Positions 28,292-37,211 of a stretch of 64,000 nt of DNA are shown piece after piece. Source of the DNA: Bog-473 sp963711065 (lineage in GTDB: Bacteria > Actinomycetota > Acidimicrobiia > Acidimicrobiales > RAAP-2); the NCBI GenBank assembly GCA_963711065.1, contig CAVQCO010000009.1:220298-284297 (forward strand). The letters run 5' to 3'. Within the stretch, counting starts at the first letter, position 1. Every line of letters starts with the position of its first letter. The position numbers and the translations under genes are program-made. Under the pieces are notes generated by a model. That model searched no databases, was not told where the DNA came from, and was given only the letters and a program-made list of their open reading frames with translations.

Positions 28292-29047
28292 GTGGCCGCA
28301 CCAGAGGAAGCCCTCTCCGCCCGCAACGTCACGTTCACGGGCGCTGAGGGCGCGCCGATCAACGCCTACCAGGCCGTCCCGGCCGGCGAAGACCCCCGCG
28401 GCGGGGTCCTCGTCATCCACCACCTGCCCGGCTGGGACCCGGGCACCAAGGAGATCACGCGGCGCTTCGCCGCCAGGGGCTACAACGCCATCTGCCCCAA
28501 CCTCTACGCCCGCCAGGGGCTCGATGTCGATCCGGACGACGCCGCGGCCGCGGCACGTGAGGCCGGCGGGGTCCCCGACGAGCAGTTCGTGGGCGACGCC
28601 GGAGGCGCCATCGCCACCCTGCGCGCGCTCCCGACTTCGAACGGGAAGGTGGGCGTCATCGGGTACTGCTCGGGCGGGCGGCACTCCTTCCTCACGGCGG
28701 TGAGCCTGCCCGTCGATGCGGCCGTCGACTGCTACGGGGCCTTCGTGACCGGCACCGTCCCCGAGGGCTTCCCGCTCAGGGTCACGCCGCTGGTCGACCA
28801 CGCGCCGGACCTGCGGTGCCCGCTGCTCGGCCTCTTCGGCAACGAGGACCAGTTCCCGAGCCCCGAGCAGGTCGACGAGCTCGAGGCGGCGCTGGAGGCG
28901 GCCGGCAAGACCTACGAGTTCCACCGCTACGACGGCGCCGGCCACGCCTTCTTCGCGGTGGACCGCCCGGCCTACCGGCCCGAGGCGGCCGTCGACGGCT
29001 GGCAGCGCATCTTCGAGTGGTACGGCCGCTACCTGGCGGGGGACTGA
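28292..29047 (+). CDS. Dienelactone hydrolase family protein
   Basis: A 251-residue alpha/beta hydrolase; GTG 28292 follows an AAGGAGG ribosome site. Triad: nucleophile Cys126 in GYCSGGR, Asp in GNEDQFPS and His in GAGHAFFAVDRPAY. Dienelactone hydrolases open lactone rings such as dienelactone from chloro-aromatic degradation, but family members act on varied esters. First gene of a tight four-gene run with DUF6295, an APH-type kinase and an LLM oxidoreductase; together they suggest a minor catabolic or detoxification unit. Confidence 0.92.
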   Translation: MAAPEEALSARNVTFTGAEGAPINAYQAVPAGEDPRGGVLVIHHLPGWDPGTKEITRRFAARGYNAICPNLYARQGLDVDPDDAAAAAREAGGVPDEQFVGDAGGAIATLRALPTSNGKVGVIGYCSGGRHSFLTAVSLPVDAAVDCYGAFVTGTVPEGFPLRVTPLVDHAPDLRCPLLGLFGNEDQFPSPEQVDELEAALEAAGKTYEFHRYDGAGHAFFAVDRPAYRPEAAVDGWQRIFEWYGRYLAGD

Positions 29048-29049
29048 CC

Positions 29050-29310
29050 ATGTGCTCCTACCTCACCGTCGCCACGGACATCGCGGGCAGCGCCAAGGGG
29101 CCGCAAGGCTGGTTCGGCGTCACCTCGGCCCAGGTCTACTTCGACCACCCCTTCCACGCGCCGTTCGACCACACGCTCAACATCGACTTCACCGACCCAC
29201 GGCGCGGGCCCGGCGCGCGCGTCGCCGTCGAGCTCAGCGCGGAGTCGGCGCGCCGCCTGGTCCAGAGCATTCAGGCGGCGCTCGCCGCCGCAGGGGCCGC
29301 CGCCTCGTGA
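29050..29310 (+). CDS. DUF6295-type small protein
   Basis: An 86-residue protein, ATG 2 nt after the hydrolase stop. It begins MCSYLTVATDIAGSAKGPQG, with WFGVTSAQVYFDHPFHAPFD and LNIDFTDPRRGPGARVAVEL, matching the DUF6295 family as I remember it. Conserved His/Asp residues (DHPFHAPFDH) look like a possible metal site, which is speculation. These proteins are often encoded next to dienelactone hydrolases in actinobacteria, as here; function is not established. Confidence 0.78.
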   Translation: MCSYLTVATDIAGSAKGPQGWFGVTSAQVYFDHPFHAPFDHTLNIDFTDPRRGPGARVAVELSAESARRLVQSIQAALAAAGAAAS

Positions 29311-30260
29311 CCGCACCGACCGGACCGGCGGCCGGCGTCCACCTGCCCTGGGCCCAGGTGCCGGGGGAGGTGCAGGCGTGGGCGGCCGGCTTCGGCGGCG
29401 GCACTCGGCCGCAGGCCGTGCGCGACGTCCCCGGCGGGTTCTCGCCGGGCGCCACTGCCGTCTTGGAGTGGTCCGGTCGCGCGGTGTTCGTGAAGGCCGT
29501 CGGGAGCGCGCTCAACCCGGAGTCCCCCGGAATGCACCGCAGGGAGGTGGCGGTGTCCGCCGCGCTGCCGCGCTCGCCGCGCTTCCCGCATCTCCTCGCG
29601 TCCTACGACGACGGGGACTGGGTGGCGCTCGCCTTCGATGCCGTCGTGGGTCGCCCGCCGCGCCATCCGTGGGAGACGGGTGAGCTGGCCACGGTCACCG
29701 ACGCGTTGTCGACCCTGCATCGTGACCTCACACCGAGCCCCCTGCCTTCGCTCACGCCGTTGGCCGACTATGTCCGCCACATGTTCGGCGGCTGGGCGGG
29801 GCTGGCCGCCATGGACGCGCCCCCGGCCGGACTCGACGAATGGGCGTGCCGGCACCTGGAGAGGCTGGCCGTGCTGGAGTCGGCCTGGCCGGCGGCGTGC
29901 GAGGGTCCCACGCTGGTGCACGGCGACGTGCGCGCCGACAACGTGCTCCTCACCGCCGGGGGCGTCGTCTTCGTGGACTGGCCCCACGCGGCGGTCGGGA
30001 ACCCGGTCTTCGACGTGATCGGGTGGGCGCCCTCGGTCGTTCTCGAGGGCGGACCGCCTCCCGAGGACCTGCTGGCCCGCCATGTTCCCCCCGTGACCGT
30101 CGACCCCGATGTGATCACGGTCCTCGTCGCCGCGGTCTGCGGCTTCTTCGTGGAGCGCTCGCTCCGCCCGCCACCCCCGGGTCTGCCGACCATTCGTCCG
30201 TTTCAGGCCGCCCAGGGCGCGGTGGCCCTCGCCTGGCTTCGCCGTCGGACCGGCTGGTAG
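29307..30260 (+). CDS. Aminoglycoside phosphotransferase (APH)-family kinase
   Basis: A 317-residue kinase-fold protein whose GTG overlaps the previous stop. Catalytic loop LVHGDVRADNVLL and metal loop VVFVDWPHAAVGNPVFD are intact; N-lobe features are weaker (AVFVKAVGS for the ATP-binding Lys). The family phosphorylates small molecules (aminoglycosides, choline, homoserine, macrolides). Context with a lactone hydrolase and an LLM oxidoreductase does not favour antibiotic resistance over metabolite phosphorylation. The specificity is open. Confidence 0.87.
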   Translation: MTAPTGPAAGVHLPWAQVPGEVQAWAAGFGGGTRPQAVRDVPGGFSPGATAVLEWSGRAVFVKAVGSALNPESPGMHRREVAVSAALPRSPRFPHLLASYDDGDWVALAFDAVVGRPPRHPWETGELATVTDALSTLHRDLTPSPLPSLTPLADYVRHMFGGWAGLAAMDAPPAGLDEWACRHLERLAVLESAWPAACEGPTLVHGDVRADNVLLTAGGVVFVDWPHAAVGNPVFDVIGWAPSVVLEGGPPPEDLLARHVPPVTVDPDVITVLVAAVCGFFVERSLRPPPPGLPTIRPFQAAQGAVALAWLRRRTGW

Positions 30261-30301
30261 GACCGGCGCGCCCGGCCCCGCGCCCCGGTAGGTTCCGCAG
30301 C

Positions 30302-31240
30302 ATGCGCTTCGGACTGCAGATCCCGAACTTCACCACCGGGGAGTCGCCCGGCTCGCTCTTCGACGGCGTGGTGGCCACGGCCACCGCGGCCGAGGAAGCC
30401 GGCTTCGACTCGGTGTGGGTGATGGACCACTTCTACCAGCTGCCCCCGCTCGGCGGCCCCAGCCAGCCCATGCTCGACTCCTACACGCTGCTCGGTGCGT
30501 TGGCGGCGCGGACGTCGAGAGTGCGGCTCGGCACGATGGTGACGGGCGTCACCTACCGCAACCCGGCCCACCTGGCCAAGATCGTCACGACGCTCGACGT
30601 GATCAGCGCCGGCCGCGCCATCCTCGGCATCGGCGCGGCCTGGTACGACGTCGAGCACGAGGGTCTGGGCTTCGACTTCCCGCCGGCGGGCGAGCGGCTC
30701 GACCGGCTGGAGGAGGCCCTGCAGATCTGCCGCGCCATGTTCACCGAGGAAGCGCCGACCTTCGACGGCACCTACTACCGGATCCACGGGGCGCGCAACG
30801 TGCCGCCCCCGGTGCAGCCGGGCGGGCCCGCCATCCTGGTCGGCGGGGGCGGGGAGAAGCGGACGCTCCGCCTGGTGGCGCGCTACGCCGACCTGTGCAA
30901 CATCACCGGGGATGCGGCCACCATCGCCCACAAGGTCGGGGTGCTGCGCGACCACTGCGCGGCAATCGGCCGCGATCCGTCCGAGGTCGCGGTCAGCCGG
31001 TTGAGCACGCTCGTGCTGACCGCCAGCGAGGAGGAGACGGTGACGACGAAGGACTTCCTGCGGCAGGTCACCGGCGAGGAGCCCACCGGCTCCGATGTGG
31101 GCACGGCCGACGAGCTGGTGGCGCGGGTCGAGGAGCTGGCGGCGGCCGGTGTCGAGTACTTCGTGTTCAACGTGCCCACCGGCACGCCGGACACGGTGCG
31201 CCGGCTGGGTGAGGTGCTGGTGGGGCGCTTCGCCGACTGA
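30302..31240 (+). CDS. LLM class (F420-type) oxidoreductase
   Basis: A 312-residue luciferase-like protein: MRFGLQIPNFTTGESPG, AGFDSVWVMDHFYQLPPLGG, VTYRNPAHLAKIVTTLDV, GRAILGIGAAWYDVEHEGLG, ILVGGGGEKRTLRLVARYAD. It is a paralog of the gene at 49886-50755. A -10-like TAGGTT ends 7 nt before the ATG and there is no Shine-Dalgarno sequence, suggesting leaderless expression independent of the APH gene 41 bp upstream. F420 use is typical of the group and not proven here. Convergent with the permease gene. Confidence 0.92.
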   Translation: MRFGLQIPNFTTGESPGSLFDGVVATATAAEEAGFDSVWVMDHFYQLPPLGGPSQPMLDSYTLLGALAARTSRVRLGTMVTGVTYRNPAHLAKIVTTLDVISAGRAILGIGAAWYDVEHEGLGFDFPPAGERLDRLEEALQICRAMFTEEAPTFDGTYYRIHGARNVPPPVQPGGPAILVGGGGEKRTLRLVARYADLCNITGDAATIAHKVGVLRDHCAAIGRDPSEVAVSRLSTLVLTASEEETVTTKDFLRQVTGEEPTGSDVGTADELVARVEELAAAGVEYFVFNVPTGTPDTVRRLGEVLVGRFAD

Positions 31241-31258
31241 GGACCGACGGCCTCTGCC

Positions 31259-33757
31259 CTATTCGGCGCGGAGGAGCTGTGAGGTGGCAGTCCTCGCGGC
31301 AATGCGGCCGGGAATGGTGGCAACGAGGGCCGCCAGCACGATGGCCAGGATCCCGATGACCGCGATGGTCCCGACCGGGACGGTGGGGTAGGGGACCGCA
31401 TTGATCTCGTTGGCGAAGAGGGTCCAAAGGACTCGACCGAGTGCGATCCCGGCCGGGACCCCGACCACGCAGCCGATGACGGCGGCGACGCCCGCCTGCA
31501 CGGCGACGGCCGTCGCCAGTTGCCCCCTGGTGAAGCCGAGCGTCTTGAGGATCGCCAGGTCGCGCCGCCTGCGCCTGACCGAGGTCACCAGGGTGATGCC
31601 GAGCGCCGTCACCGCCCCAGCCGCCAGGGCGGCACCGAGCAGCACGGGGGTCGTGCCCAAGGACCCGTAGTTGATGATCTCCGCCGGCCGCAGCACGGGC
31701 AGCACCGAGCCGCCGTTGATCGCGATGTCCAGCTTGCGTCCGATGGCCTGGAGCGAGCGCAGTGCCGCGCCGCTCGCGCCCCCCTTCATGCGGACCAGGA
31801 TCGCGTTGGGGCCCGGCGTGACCTCGAAGAGGTTCCGCGCCGCCGCCGGGATCAGCTTGTAGGAGAGCAGGGCACCGGTGCCCATGTGGAGATGCGAGGA
31901 CCCTGCGACTCCGATGGGCGGCATGGTTGCTGTGCCGACGATCGTGAGCTTCACCGGTTTGGCGTTGTGAGCGCGCACCTCCACGGTGTCGCCGATCTGC
32001 TTGTGCAGCTGGCGCAGTGTGGCGGCGCCGAGCACCACCTGGTTGGCCGCCTGCAGGCCGTGGCCGTCGACCAGGGGAGGTGCCACCCCGGCGTTGGGAG
32101 TGCCCCCCAGCACCGGCTCGTTCACGCCGTCCAGTTGCAGCGTGGAGAAGTACACCCCTGTCCACCCCTCGACGTGCGGGTCCGCATCGAGAAGCTTGGC
32201 TGCCGCCTGTCCGGGGATGTCGCCCAGCCCGCCCCCGCCGTCCATGTCGTAGGTCCAGTTCCAGCCGTAGAGGGCCGGGTGACTGACCAGGGTGTCGAGG
32301 CTGGACCCGAATGTGACGGTGGCCACGACCACCGTCACCGCGAGTATGGCGCCGAGGATGGCGGAACGAACCGGCACCGCACTCCGGCCCGCCCCGGGCT
32401 CCAGGGCGAACCGCACTCCGGTGACGGCCGCCGGGGGCAGGCCGGCGCGGATGGTTCCGCTCGCCGCCCACGACGCCGAGGGTCGGAGGAGCCGAGTTCG
32501 TGCTGCGCCCGGGAGTGAGCGGGCCGCCGTCACGAATGCGACCACTCCCAGGGCGAGGATGAGGCCGACCACACCGAAGAGGAGCACGGCCCAGTCCGCA
32601 TGTAAGCCGACGGGGATGAGCTGTCGCACCGGCCCGAGCGGTGCCAGGGGTGAGAGCCCGAAGGCCACCAGCCCGGCGAGCAGGGAGCCGGCCACCACCA
32701 CACCGAGCGTGCCAATCAGACTGTCCCAGAGCTCCATGGACCGGCTCGCCCCGAGAGCCCTGACGATGTCGAGGTCGGTGGCTCTCATGCGGATCCGTCG
32801 GCTGATCACCTGCCCGCCGATGAGGAGGGCGGCGACGCCGGCGATGCCCCCGAAGACGCCGAGCGCGATTGCCTCGGGCCGCAACGTGTTGTCGGCTGTC
32901 GCGACGATGCTCGCCGACTGGACATAGACGAAGGGGAGACCCTTGGGCAGGACGCTCCTGACCTCAGTCTCGACCGTGGAGAGATACCGGTTGCCGTCCT
33001 GGAGGGTCAGCCCGCTCACCATGTCGTTGCTGCAACAGGACAGGAGTTTGTTCGTGAAGGCCGGCGAGAAGAGCATGATGGCCTGGCTGTGCGCCGAATC
33101 CCCGTCCTGGAACATGGTGCTCGCCTGACCCCCGGAGAGGCCGACCAGCTTCACCTTCGCCCGCTGTTCCGCGGGGATCTTCTCGTTCTGCGTCACGTTC
33201 CCCGACTGCGTCTGCGCGTTGGACAGCCAACCGACGGGGATCTCCTGCCCGACCTGATACCCGAGCGCCTTCGCGCTGGCCGCGTCAATGACGACCTCGC
33301 CGGAGTTGTGCGGGTCGAGCATCCTTCCCGCGGTGATGACGAGCGGGTCCTCCGTGAAGTCCAGTTCGTTGACGCTGGCCTCCGCCGGGGGGACGCCGGC
33401 ATCGTTCGGCAGCGGTTGGCCGGCCCGGGACGTCGGCCCCATGTTCAGCTCGACGGTGCTCGCCACGCGGCGCACGTGGGGCAGGTGGGAGAGCGTCTTC
33501 AAGAGCGGCGCGTTGTAGGCCGAGTTCAACCCGATCGCGGGGTTGATCACTCCGTCGAAGACGTAAAGCTGCGGGACGTGCGTGCTGGTGACGTAGTCGG
33601 AGAACGAGGACTCGGTGCTCCGGGCGGCCGCGACCGCCCCCATGGAGAGGCCGCCCAGGGCACCCACCAGCAGGATCACCGAGAGGAAGTAAGAGCGCTC
33701 CGCGCCGAACGTCGCGCGGAACCGGTACCCGGCGAAGGACAGCGTGCGCGCCGGCAT
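31259..33757 (-). CDS. FtsX-type (MacB-like) ABC transporter permease
   Basis: An 832-residue membrane protein from ATG 33757, which overlaps the upstream FAD-protein stop (TGATG). It opens with a signal-anchor segment (LSVILLVGALGGLSMGAVA), a large extracellular domain, three central membrane segments after LRPEAIALGVFGGIAGVA, a second extracellular domain (YGWNWTYDMDGGGG), and three C-terminal segments including RRRRDLAILKTLGFTRGQL. Duplicated FtsX architecture implies lipoprotein, lipid or peptide extrusion without an embedded ATPase. The nearest ATPase is at 38575. Paralog of 42769-45351 with shared phrases such as RALGAS, LSPLAPLGPVR, GRSAVPVRS. Confidence 0.9.
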   Translation of the reverse strand: MPARTLSFAGYRFRATFGAERSYFLSVILLVGALGGLSMGAVAAARSTESSFSDYVTSTHVPQLYVFDGVINPAIGLNSAYNAPLLKTLSHLPHVRRVASTVELNMGPTSRAGQPLPNDAGVPPAEASVNELDFTEDPLVITAGRMLDPHNSGEVVIDAASAKALGYQVGQEIPVGWLSNAQTQSGNVTQNEKIPAEQRAKVKLVGLSGGQASTMFQDGDSAHSQAIMLFSPAFTNKLLSCCSNDMVSGLTLQDGNRYLSTVETEVRSVLPKGLPFVYVQSASIVATADNTLRPEAIALGVFGGIAGVAALLIGGQVISRRIRMRATDLDIVRALGASRSMELWDSLIGTLGVVVAGSLLAGLVAFGLSPLAPLGPVRQLIPVGLHADWAVLLFGVVGLILALGVVAFVTAARSLPGAARTRLLRPSASWAASGTIRAGLPPAAVTGVRFALEPGAGRSAVPVRSAILGAILAVTVVVATVTFGSSLDTLVSHPALYGWNWTYDMDGGGGLGDIPGQAAAKLLDADPHVEGWTGVYFSTLQLDGVNEPVLGGTPNAGVAPPLVDGHGLQAANQVVLGAATLRQLHKQIGDTVEVRAHNAKPVKLTIVGTATMPPIGVAGSSHLHMGTGALLSYKLIPAAARNLFEVTPGPNAILVRMKGGASGAALRSLQAIGRKLDIAINGGSVLPVLRPAEIINYGSLGTTPVLLGAALAAGAVTALGITLVTSVRRRRRDLAILKTLGFTRGQLATAVAVQAGVAAVIGCVVGVPAGIALGRVLWTLFANEINAVPYPTVPVGTIAVIGILAIVLAALVATIPGRIAARTATSQLLRAE

Positions 33758-35202
33758 CAGGACTCCGGCAAGCCGGCTCCGTTCCGGTCGAGGTCGTGCA
33801 GGGCGGCGCGAGCGGCGCCCAGCCCGCACATGCCGTGGACGCCCCCTCCCGGTGGCGTGGCGGCGGAGCACAGGTAGACGCCCTTGAGCGCCGTACGGTA
33901 AGGGTTCCATTGCACGGCGGGCCGGAAGACCATCTGGCGGAGCGTGGCGGCGCCTGCGTTGATGTCCCCTCCGACGTAGCTCGGATTGTGCTCCTCCTCG
34001 TCCACGGCGGTGAAGGTGGAACGGCCGAGGATGAGGTCGCGAAAGCCCGGGGCGAAGCGCTCGATCTGCGTCTCCATCCGCTCGGTCATGTCCACGTCGG
34101 ACCCGTTGGGGACGTGGCAGTAGGCCCACAGCGTGTGGCCGCCGGCGGGAGCCCGCGTCGGGTCGACCACGCACGGCTGGGTCACCAGGCAGTACGGGTG
34201 GTCGGGATGCCGGCGAGCGTTGACGTCCGCCTCGCCGCGGGCGATCTCGGCGAAGGTGCCACCCACGTGCACGGTGACCGTCTGCCGGCAGCCCTCGGCC
34301 GTCCACGGCACCGGGCCGCTGAGGGCCCAGTCCACCTTGCAGACGCCGGGCCCGTAGCGGTACCGGCCGAGGGCCCGGCCGTACCGGCGCGGCACCGCGC
34401 CGCCGGCCATCTCCAGCAACTGGCGCGGGGTGACGTCGAGGACGACGGCCCGGGCCGCGGGCAGCTCGTCCAGCCTCTTCACCAGGCGGCCGGTCTCGAC
34501 CCGGCCACCGAGCGCGGTGAGCTCCGCCACGAGCGCATCCACGACGGCGGCGCTCCCGCCCTCGACCACGGGCCACCCATATCGATGCGCCAGCGCGGTG
34601 AACAAACGCGGGAACACGCCCGACGGCGCCGCGGTCAGGGGCAGCATGGAGTGCGCCGCGGTCCCGGCCACGAGCGCCCGACCCTCCTCGGTCTCGAACT
34701 TCCTGGCCATCTCCCGGGCCGACGACAGGCCGTGCAGCCCGAACGCCGCCGCCTTCAGCGGATGGGCGGGCACGGTGCGCATGGAGCCCAAGAAGGCCGG
34801 GAGGATCTCGTCGATGTCCCGCACGAGCGGCGAGAAGATGCGCCTGTACGCCGCGCCATCGGCTCCGAGCGACGCGGCCACCTCGTCGACGTCGTGCCCG
34901 ACGCAGACGGCGCGCCCGCCGTCGAGGGGATGGGCGAACGCGATGGACGGGGTCAGCATCCGAACACCGCGGGCGGCGAGGTCGATGTCGGCGAAGGCGG
35001 GGGAGGCTGCCAGCAACGGGTGCACGGCGGAACAGATGTCGTGACGGAAGCCGGGGACGGTCAGCTCGGCCGTGCGGCAGCCTCCCCCTGGCTCGTCGGC
35101 GGCCTCGTAGACCTGCACGGTCAGGCCCGCCCGGGCGAGGCTGAGTGCAGCGACGAGCCCGTTGGGCCCGGCGCCGACGACGACGACGTCCGCTTCGCTC
35201 AC
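33757..35202 (-). CDS. Phytoene-dehydrogenase-like FAD-dependent oxidoreductase
   Basis: A 481-residue flavoprotein. N-terminal FAD site VVVGAGPNGLVAALSLARAG, followed by YEAADEPGGGCRTAE (the CrtI/amine-oxidase GG-type motif) and FRHDICSAVHPLL; C-terminal GVYLCSAATPPGGGVHGMCG completes the FAD domain. The family covers carotenoid desaturases, pyridine-nucleotide oxidoreductases of lipids and retinol saturase-like enzymes (COG1233). No other carotenoid gene is near, so a lipid or polyprenyl substrate is as likely. GTG start; stop overlaps the permease start by 1 nt. Confidence 0.9.
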   Translation of the reverse strand: MSEADVVVVGAGPNGLVAALSLARAGLTVQVYEAADEPGGGCRTAELTVPGFRHDICSAVHPLLAASPAFADIDLAARGVRMLTPSIAFAHPLDGGRAVCVGHDVDEVAASLGADGAAYRRIFSPLVRDIDEILPAFLGSMRTVPAHPLKAAAFGLHGLSSAREMARKFETEEGRALVAGTAAHSMLPLTAAPSGVFPRLFTALAHRYGWPVVEGGSAAVVDALVAELTALGGRVETGRLVKRLDELPAARAVVLDVTPRQLLEMAGGAVPRRYGRALGRYRYGPGVCKVDWALSGPVPWTAEGCRQTVTVHVGGTFAEIARGEADVNARRHPDHPYCLVTQPCVVDPTRAPAGGHTLWAYCHVPNGSDVDMTERMETQIERFAPGFRDLILGRSTFTAVDEEEHNPSYVGGDINAGAATLRQMVFRPAVQWNPYRTALKGVYLCSAATPPGGGVHGMCGLGAARAALHDLDRNGAGLPES

Positions 35203-35209
35203 CCGTTCC

Positions 35210-36055
35210 TCACAGGGCGAGCGTCGCCTCTTCGGCAGCCCCGATCACGGCCACCGGGCTCTCGGCGAAGCGGCACACGGTGCGATCCACCTCGCGGTCG
35301 ACGCGCTCGGGCCGATGGTGGAAGAGCGCGACCCGACGCGCGCCGGCGAGGGCGCCCAGCCCGACCGCGTACTCGGCCGCCGCGTGGCCGAAGAAGCCCT
35401 CCGCCTCGACCTCCTCCGCACGGAGGTGGGCGTCGTGGATCAGGAGGTCGACGTCGCGGGCCAGTTCGAGCGCCGCCTCGTGGTACTCGCCGATCCCCGC
35501 TGGTCCCGGGCCGAGCACCGTCGGGCAGTGGTCGGGGATGTAGGCGACGGACGAGTGGTCGTCGCTCACCCGGAACCCCATGGTGCGGCCCCCCTTGTGG
35601 GGTACTTCTCGGACCAGGACCGTGAACCCCTCGGCGACGAACGTGTCGCCGGGCACGAGGCCGAATTGCCAGTCGCCGCGCAGTTGGTGCGGGCCGATGG
35701 GGAAGAACGGAGGCGACATCATCCGGGCCAGCAGCGTCCCGGCATCGGTGTGCTCGTCCTCGGCCGGCAGCAACAGGCGCACCTGCGCACCCTCGCGGTC
35801 GCCGCCGGTGAAGAACGGCAGTCCCTGCACGTGGTCCCAGTGCAGGTGGGTCAGGAGCAGGGTCCCCCGGAAGGGTTGGTCCCCGAGGTGCGCCGACAGC
35901 CGCCGCAGGCCCGTGCCGGCGTCGAGCACGAGTGTGGGGCCGATGCCGTCGCCGTCGTGTGCCAGCGCGACGCACGACGTGTGCCCGCCGTAGCGGACGA
36001 AGTCGGGACCGGGAGCCGGCGTCGACCCCCGGACCCCACAGAAGTGGACACGCAC
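35210..36055 (-). CDS. MBL-fold metallo-hydrolase, possible cyclic-nucleotide phosphodiesterase
   Basis: A 281-residue metallo-beta-lactamase-fold protein: N-terminal HFCGVRGSTPAPGPDFVRYG, metal motif LLTHLHWDHVQG (HxHxDH), then SVAYIPDHCP, IHDAHLRAEE and FHHRPERVD. This COG1235-like group contains phosphodiesterase-like enzymes, and relatives are sometimes fused to cyclic-nucleotide-binding domains. Here it sits 4 nt downstream of a cNMP-binding protein gene, across from a cyclase, so cyclic-nucleotide hydrolysis is a reasonable hypothesis, not shown. The GTG start was kept because VHFCGVRGST directly follows. Confidence 0.82.
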   Translation of the reverse strand: MRVHFCGVRGSTPAPGPDFVRYGGHTSCVALAHDGDGIGPTLVLDAGTGLRRLSAHLGDQPFRGTLLLTHLHWDHVQGLPFFTGGDREGAQVRLLLPAEDEHTDAGTLLARMMSPPFFPIGPHQLRGDWQFGLVPGDTFVAEGFTVLVREVPHKGGRTMGFRVSDDHSSVAYIPDHCPTVLGPGPAGIGEYHEAALELARDVDLLIHDAHLRAEEVEAEGFFGHAAAEYAVGLGALAGARRVALFHHRPERVDREVDRTVCRFAESPVAVIGAAEEATLAL

Positions 36056-36059
36056 CCGC

Positions 36060-37079
36060 TCAGTCTCGCGCCTGGTCCTCGCGGCGGTGACCCGCGGACA
36101 GCTCCTCCAGCTGCGAGCGCTCGATGAGATCCGCCTCGAACAGGGCCACGCGGCAAGGCGTCACCGCGACGTTGCTCGAGGTGCGGATGCCGCCCTCCAG
36201 ATGGGCCCGCTCACCGAGCAGCGCGCCCGGACCGTACTCGGCCAGCCGCTCCCCGCCGCGTTCGACCCGCACGATGCCGTCGAGAACGAGAAGGACCTCG
36301 GTGCCGGGCTCTCCCTCCTTGAAGAGGATCGTGCCGGCCGGGAACCGCTCGATGCGGCGCTTGCCGCCGCCCTGCATCAGCTGGGCCGACAACGTCGTCT
36401 CGAGCGCGGACTCGACGGCGGCGACCAACGCCTCGGAGTCCTCGTCACCCCACGGGCTGTGCTTGCCGAAGGACTTCCGGTACCAGTCCTTGAAGTCGGT
36501 CAGGCCGGACTTGTGGGAGAGACGGTTGTCGCCGCCGTAGACCCAGTGCCGCGGGAACCTGCTGGCGCCGGTGAGCGCGTGCTCCGATCGTCCGTCCGCG
36601 TGGAGCGTCAGCGACAGCGTGGTCCACACCAGTGGAGCCTGCCACTGGATGAAGGGCCGCCGGCGCACCCGCCGCGGGGCAGGGACCCCGGTCCGTCCGC
36701 CGCACGTCTGCACGAAGCGGACCCATCCGTCCCCGCGCTCGGGCTCGCGTTGGATGTCGGGCAGCTGCACCGCCTGGAAGCGGTGCTTCACCGCGCCCAG
36801 GTTCACCAGGGTCGTTCCCATGAGCCCCCCGCTCAGGTAGCCGCAGTCGACGATGCGGCCGTCGTCCACGGTGATGTAGGCACGGAGCTCGTTGGCGAAG
36901 CGGAAGCGGTCCTCGTCCCGCAGGCGCTCGACGTCCATGCCCTCGGTCGGCGGGGGCGGGTCGTAGTGCGTGATCCCCGAGTCGAAGGCGAGGCGCTGCG
37001 CGCCCTCGATCGCCTCGGTCGGGATCCACGACAGGGAGGTGACGAGCCCCTCTTGGCGGATCAGCGTGTCTGGAGTCAT
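36060..37079 (-). CDS. Cyclic-nucleotide-binding-domain protein with novel N-terminal domain
   Basis: A 339-residue protein from ATG 37077-37079; an upstream in-frame start would add 17 residues and is not better supported. Residues 1-230 form a domain I do not recognise (YITVDDGRIVDCGYLSGG; Trp-rich WTTLSLTLHADG; FKDWYRKSFGKHSPWG). The C-terminus is a cNBD: ERFPAGTILFKEGEPGTEVLLVL, phosphate-binding cassette LGERAHLEGGIRTSSNVAV with the Glu and Arg that contact the ribose and phosphate. No DNA-binding domain, so it is an effector rather than a CRP regulator. First gene of the leftward operon, divergent from the response-regulator/cyclase. Confidence 0.85.
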   Translation of the reverse strand: MTPDTLIRQEGLVTSLSWIPTEAIEGAQRLAFDSGITHYDPPPPTEGMDVERLRDEDRFRFANELRAYITVDDGRIVDCGYLSGGLMGTTLVNLGAVKHRFQAVQLPDIQREPERGDGWVRFVQTCGGRTGVPAPRRVRRRPFIQWQAPLVWTTLSLTLHADGRSEHALTGASRFPRHWVYGGDNRLSHKSGLTDFKDWYRKSFGKHSPWGDEDSEALVAAVESALETTLSAQLMQGGGKRRIERFPAGTILFKEGEPGTEVLLVLDGIVRVERGGERLAEYGPGALLGERAHLEGGIRTSSNVAVTPCRVALFEADLIERSQLEELSAGHRREDQARD

Positions 37080-37118
37080 GGGTCCAGCCTGTACCGGAGG
37101 ACCCGGGCTGACGAGTGT

Positions 37119-37153
37119 GGTGACAGGCATCCGAAGGTGTGCCTAGCACCACC
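37119..37153 (-). promoter_or_regulatory. Bipartite motif copy 1 (cNBD / cyclase intergenic region)
   Basis: On the minus strand: GGTGGTGC (37153-37146), 20 nt, then TGTCACC (37125-37119). It lies between the cNBD gene (starts 37079, leftward) and the cyclase gene (starts 37212, rightward). The same pair of half-sites with 20 or 22 nt spacing is found at 41903-41937 and 42655-42691. A binding site for a regulator of this locus is the simplest reading. Confidence 0.5.
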
Positions 37154-37211
37154 GTTGCCGGGAAGGTCGCCACCTGTTCCCCGGGCCCCGGGTGTGTGAG
37201 AACTACAGGCA

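Noticed and set aside
31259..34576. A single 1105-codon permease gene starting at 34576
   Set aside because: The extra upstream codons are antisense-frame Arg/Gly-rich sequence inside the FAD oxidoreductase gene; ATG 33757 overlaps that gene's stop and begins a proper membrane anchor.
37080..37211. A CRP-type site (TGTGA-N6-TCACA) in the cNBD/cyclase promoter region
   Set aside because: Only half-like matches (TGTGAG, GGTGACA) are present without the symmetric partner; the bipartite motif explains the region better.
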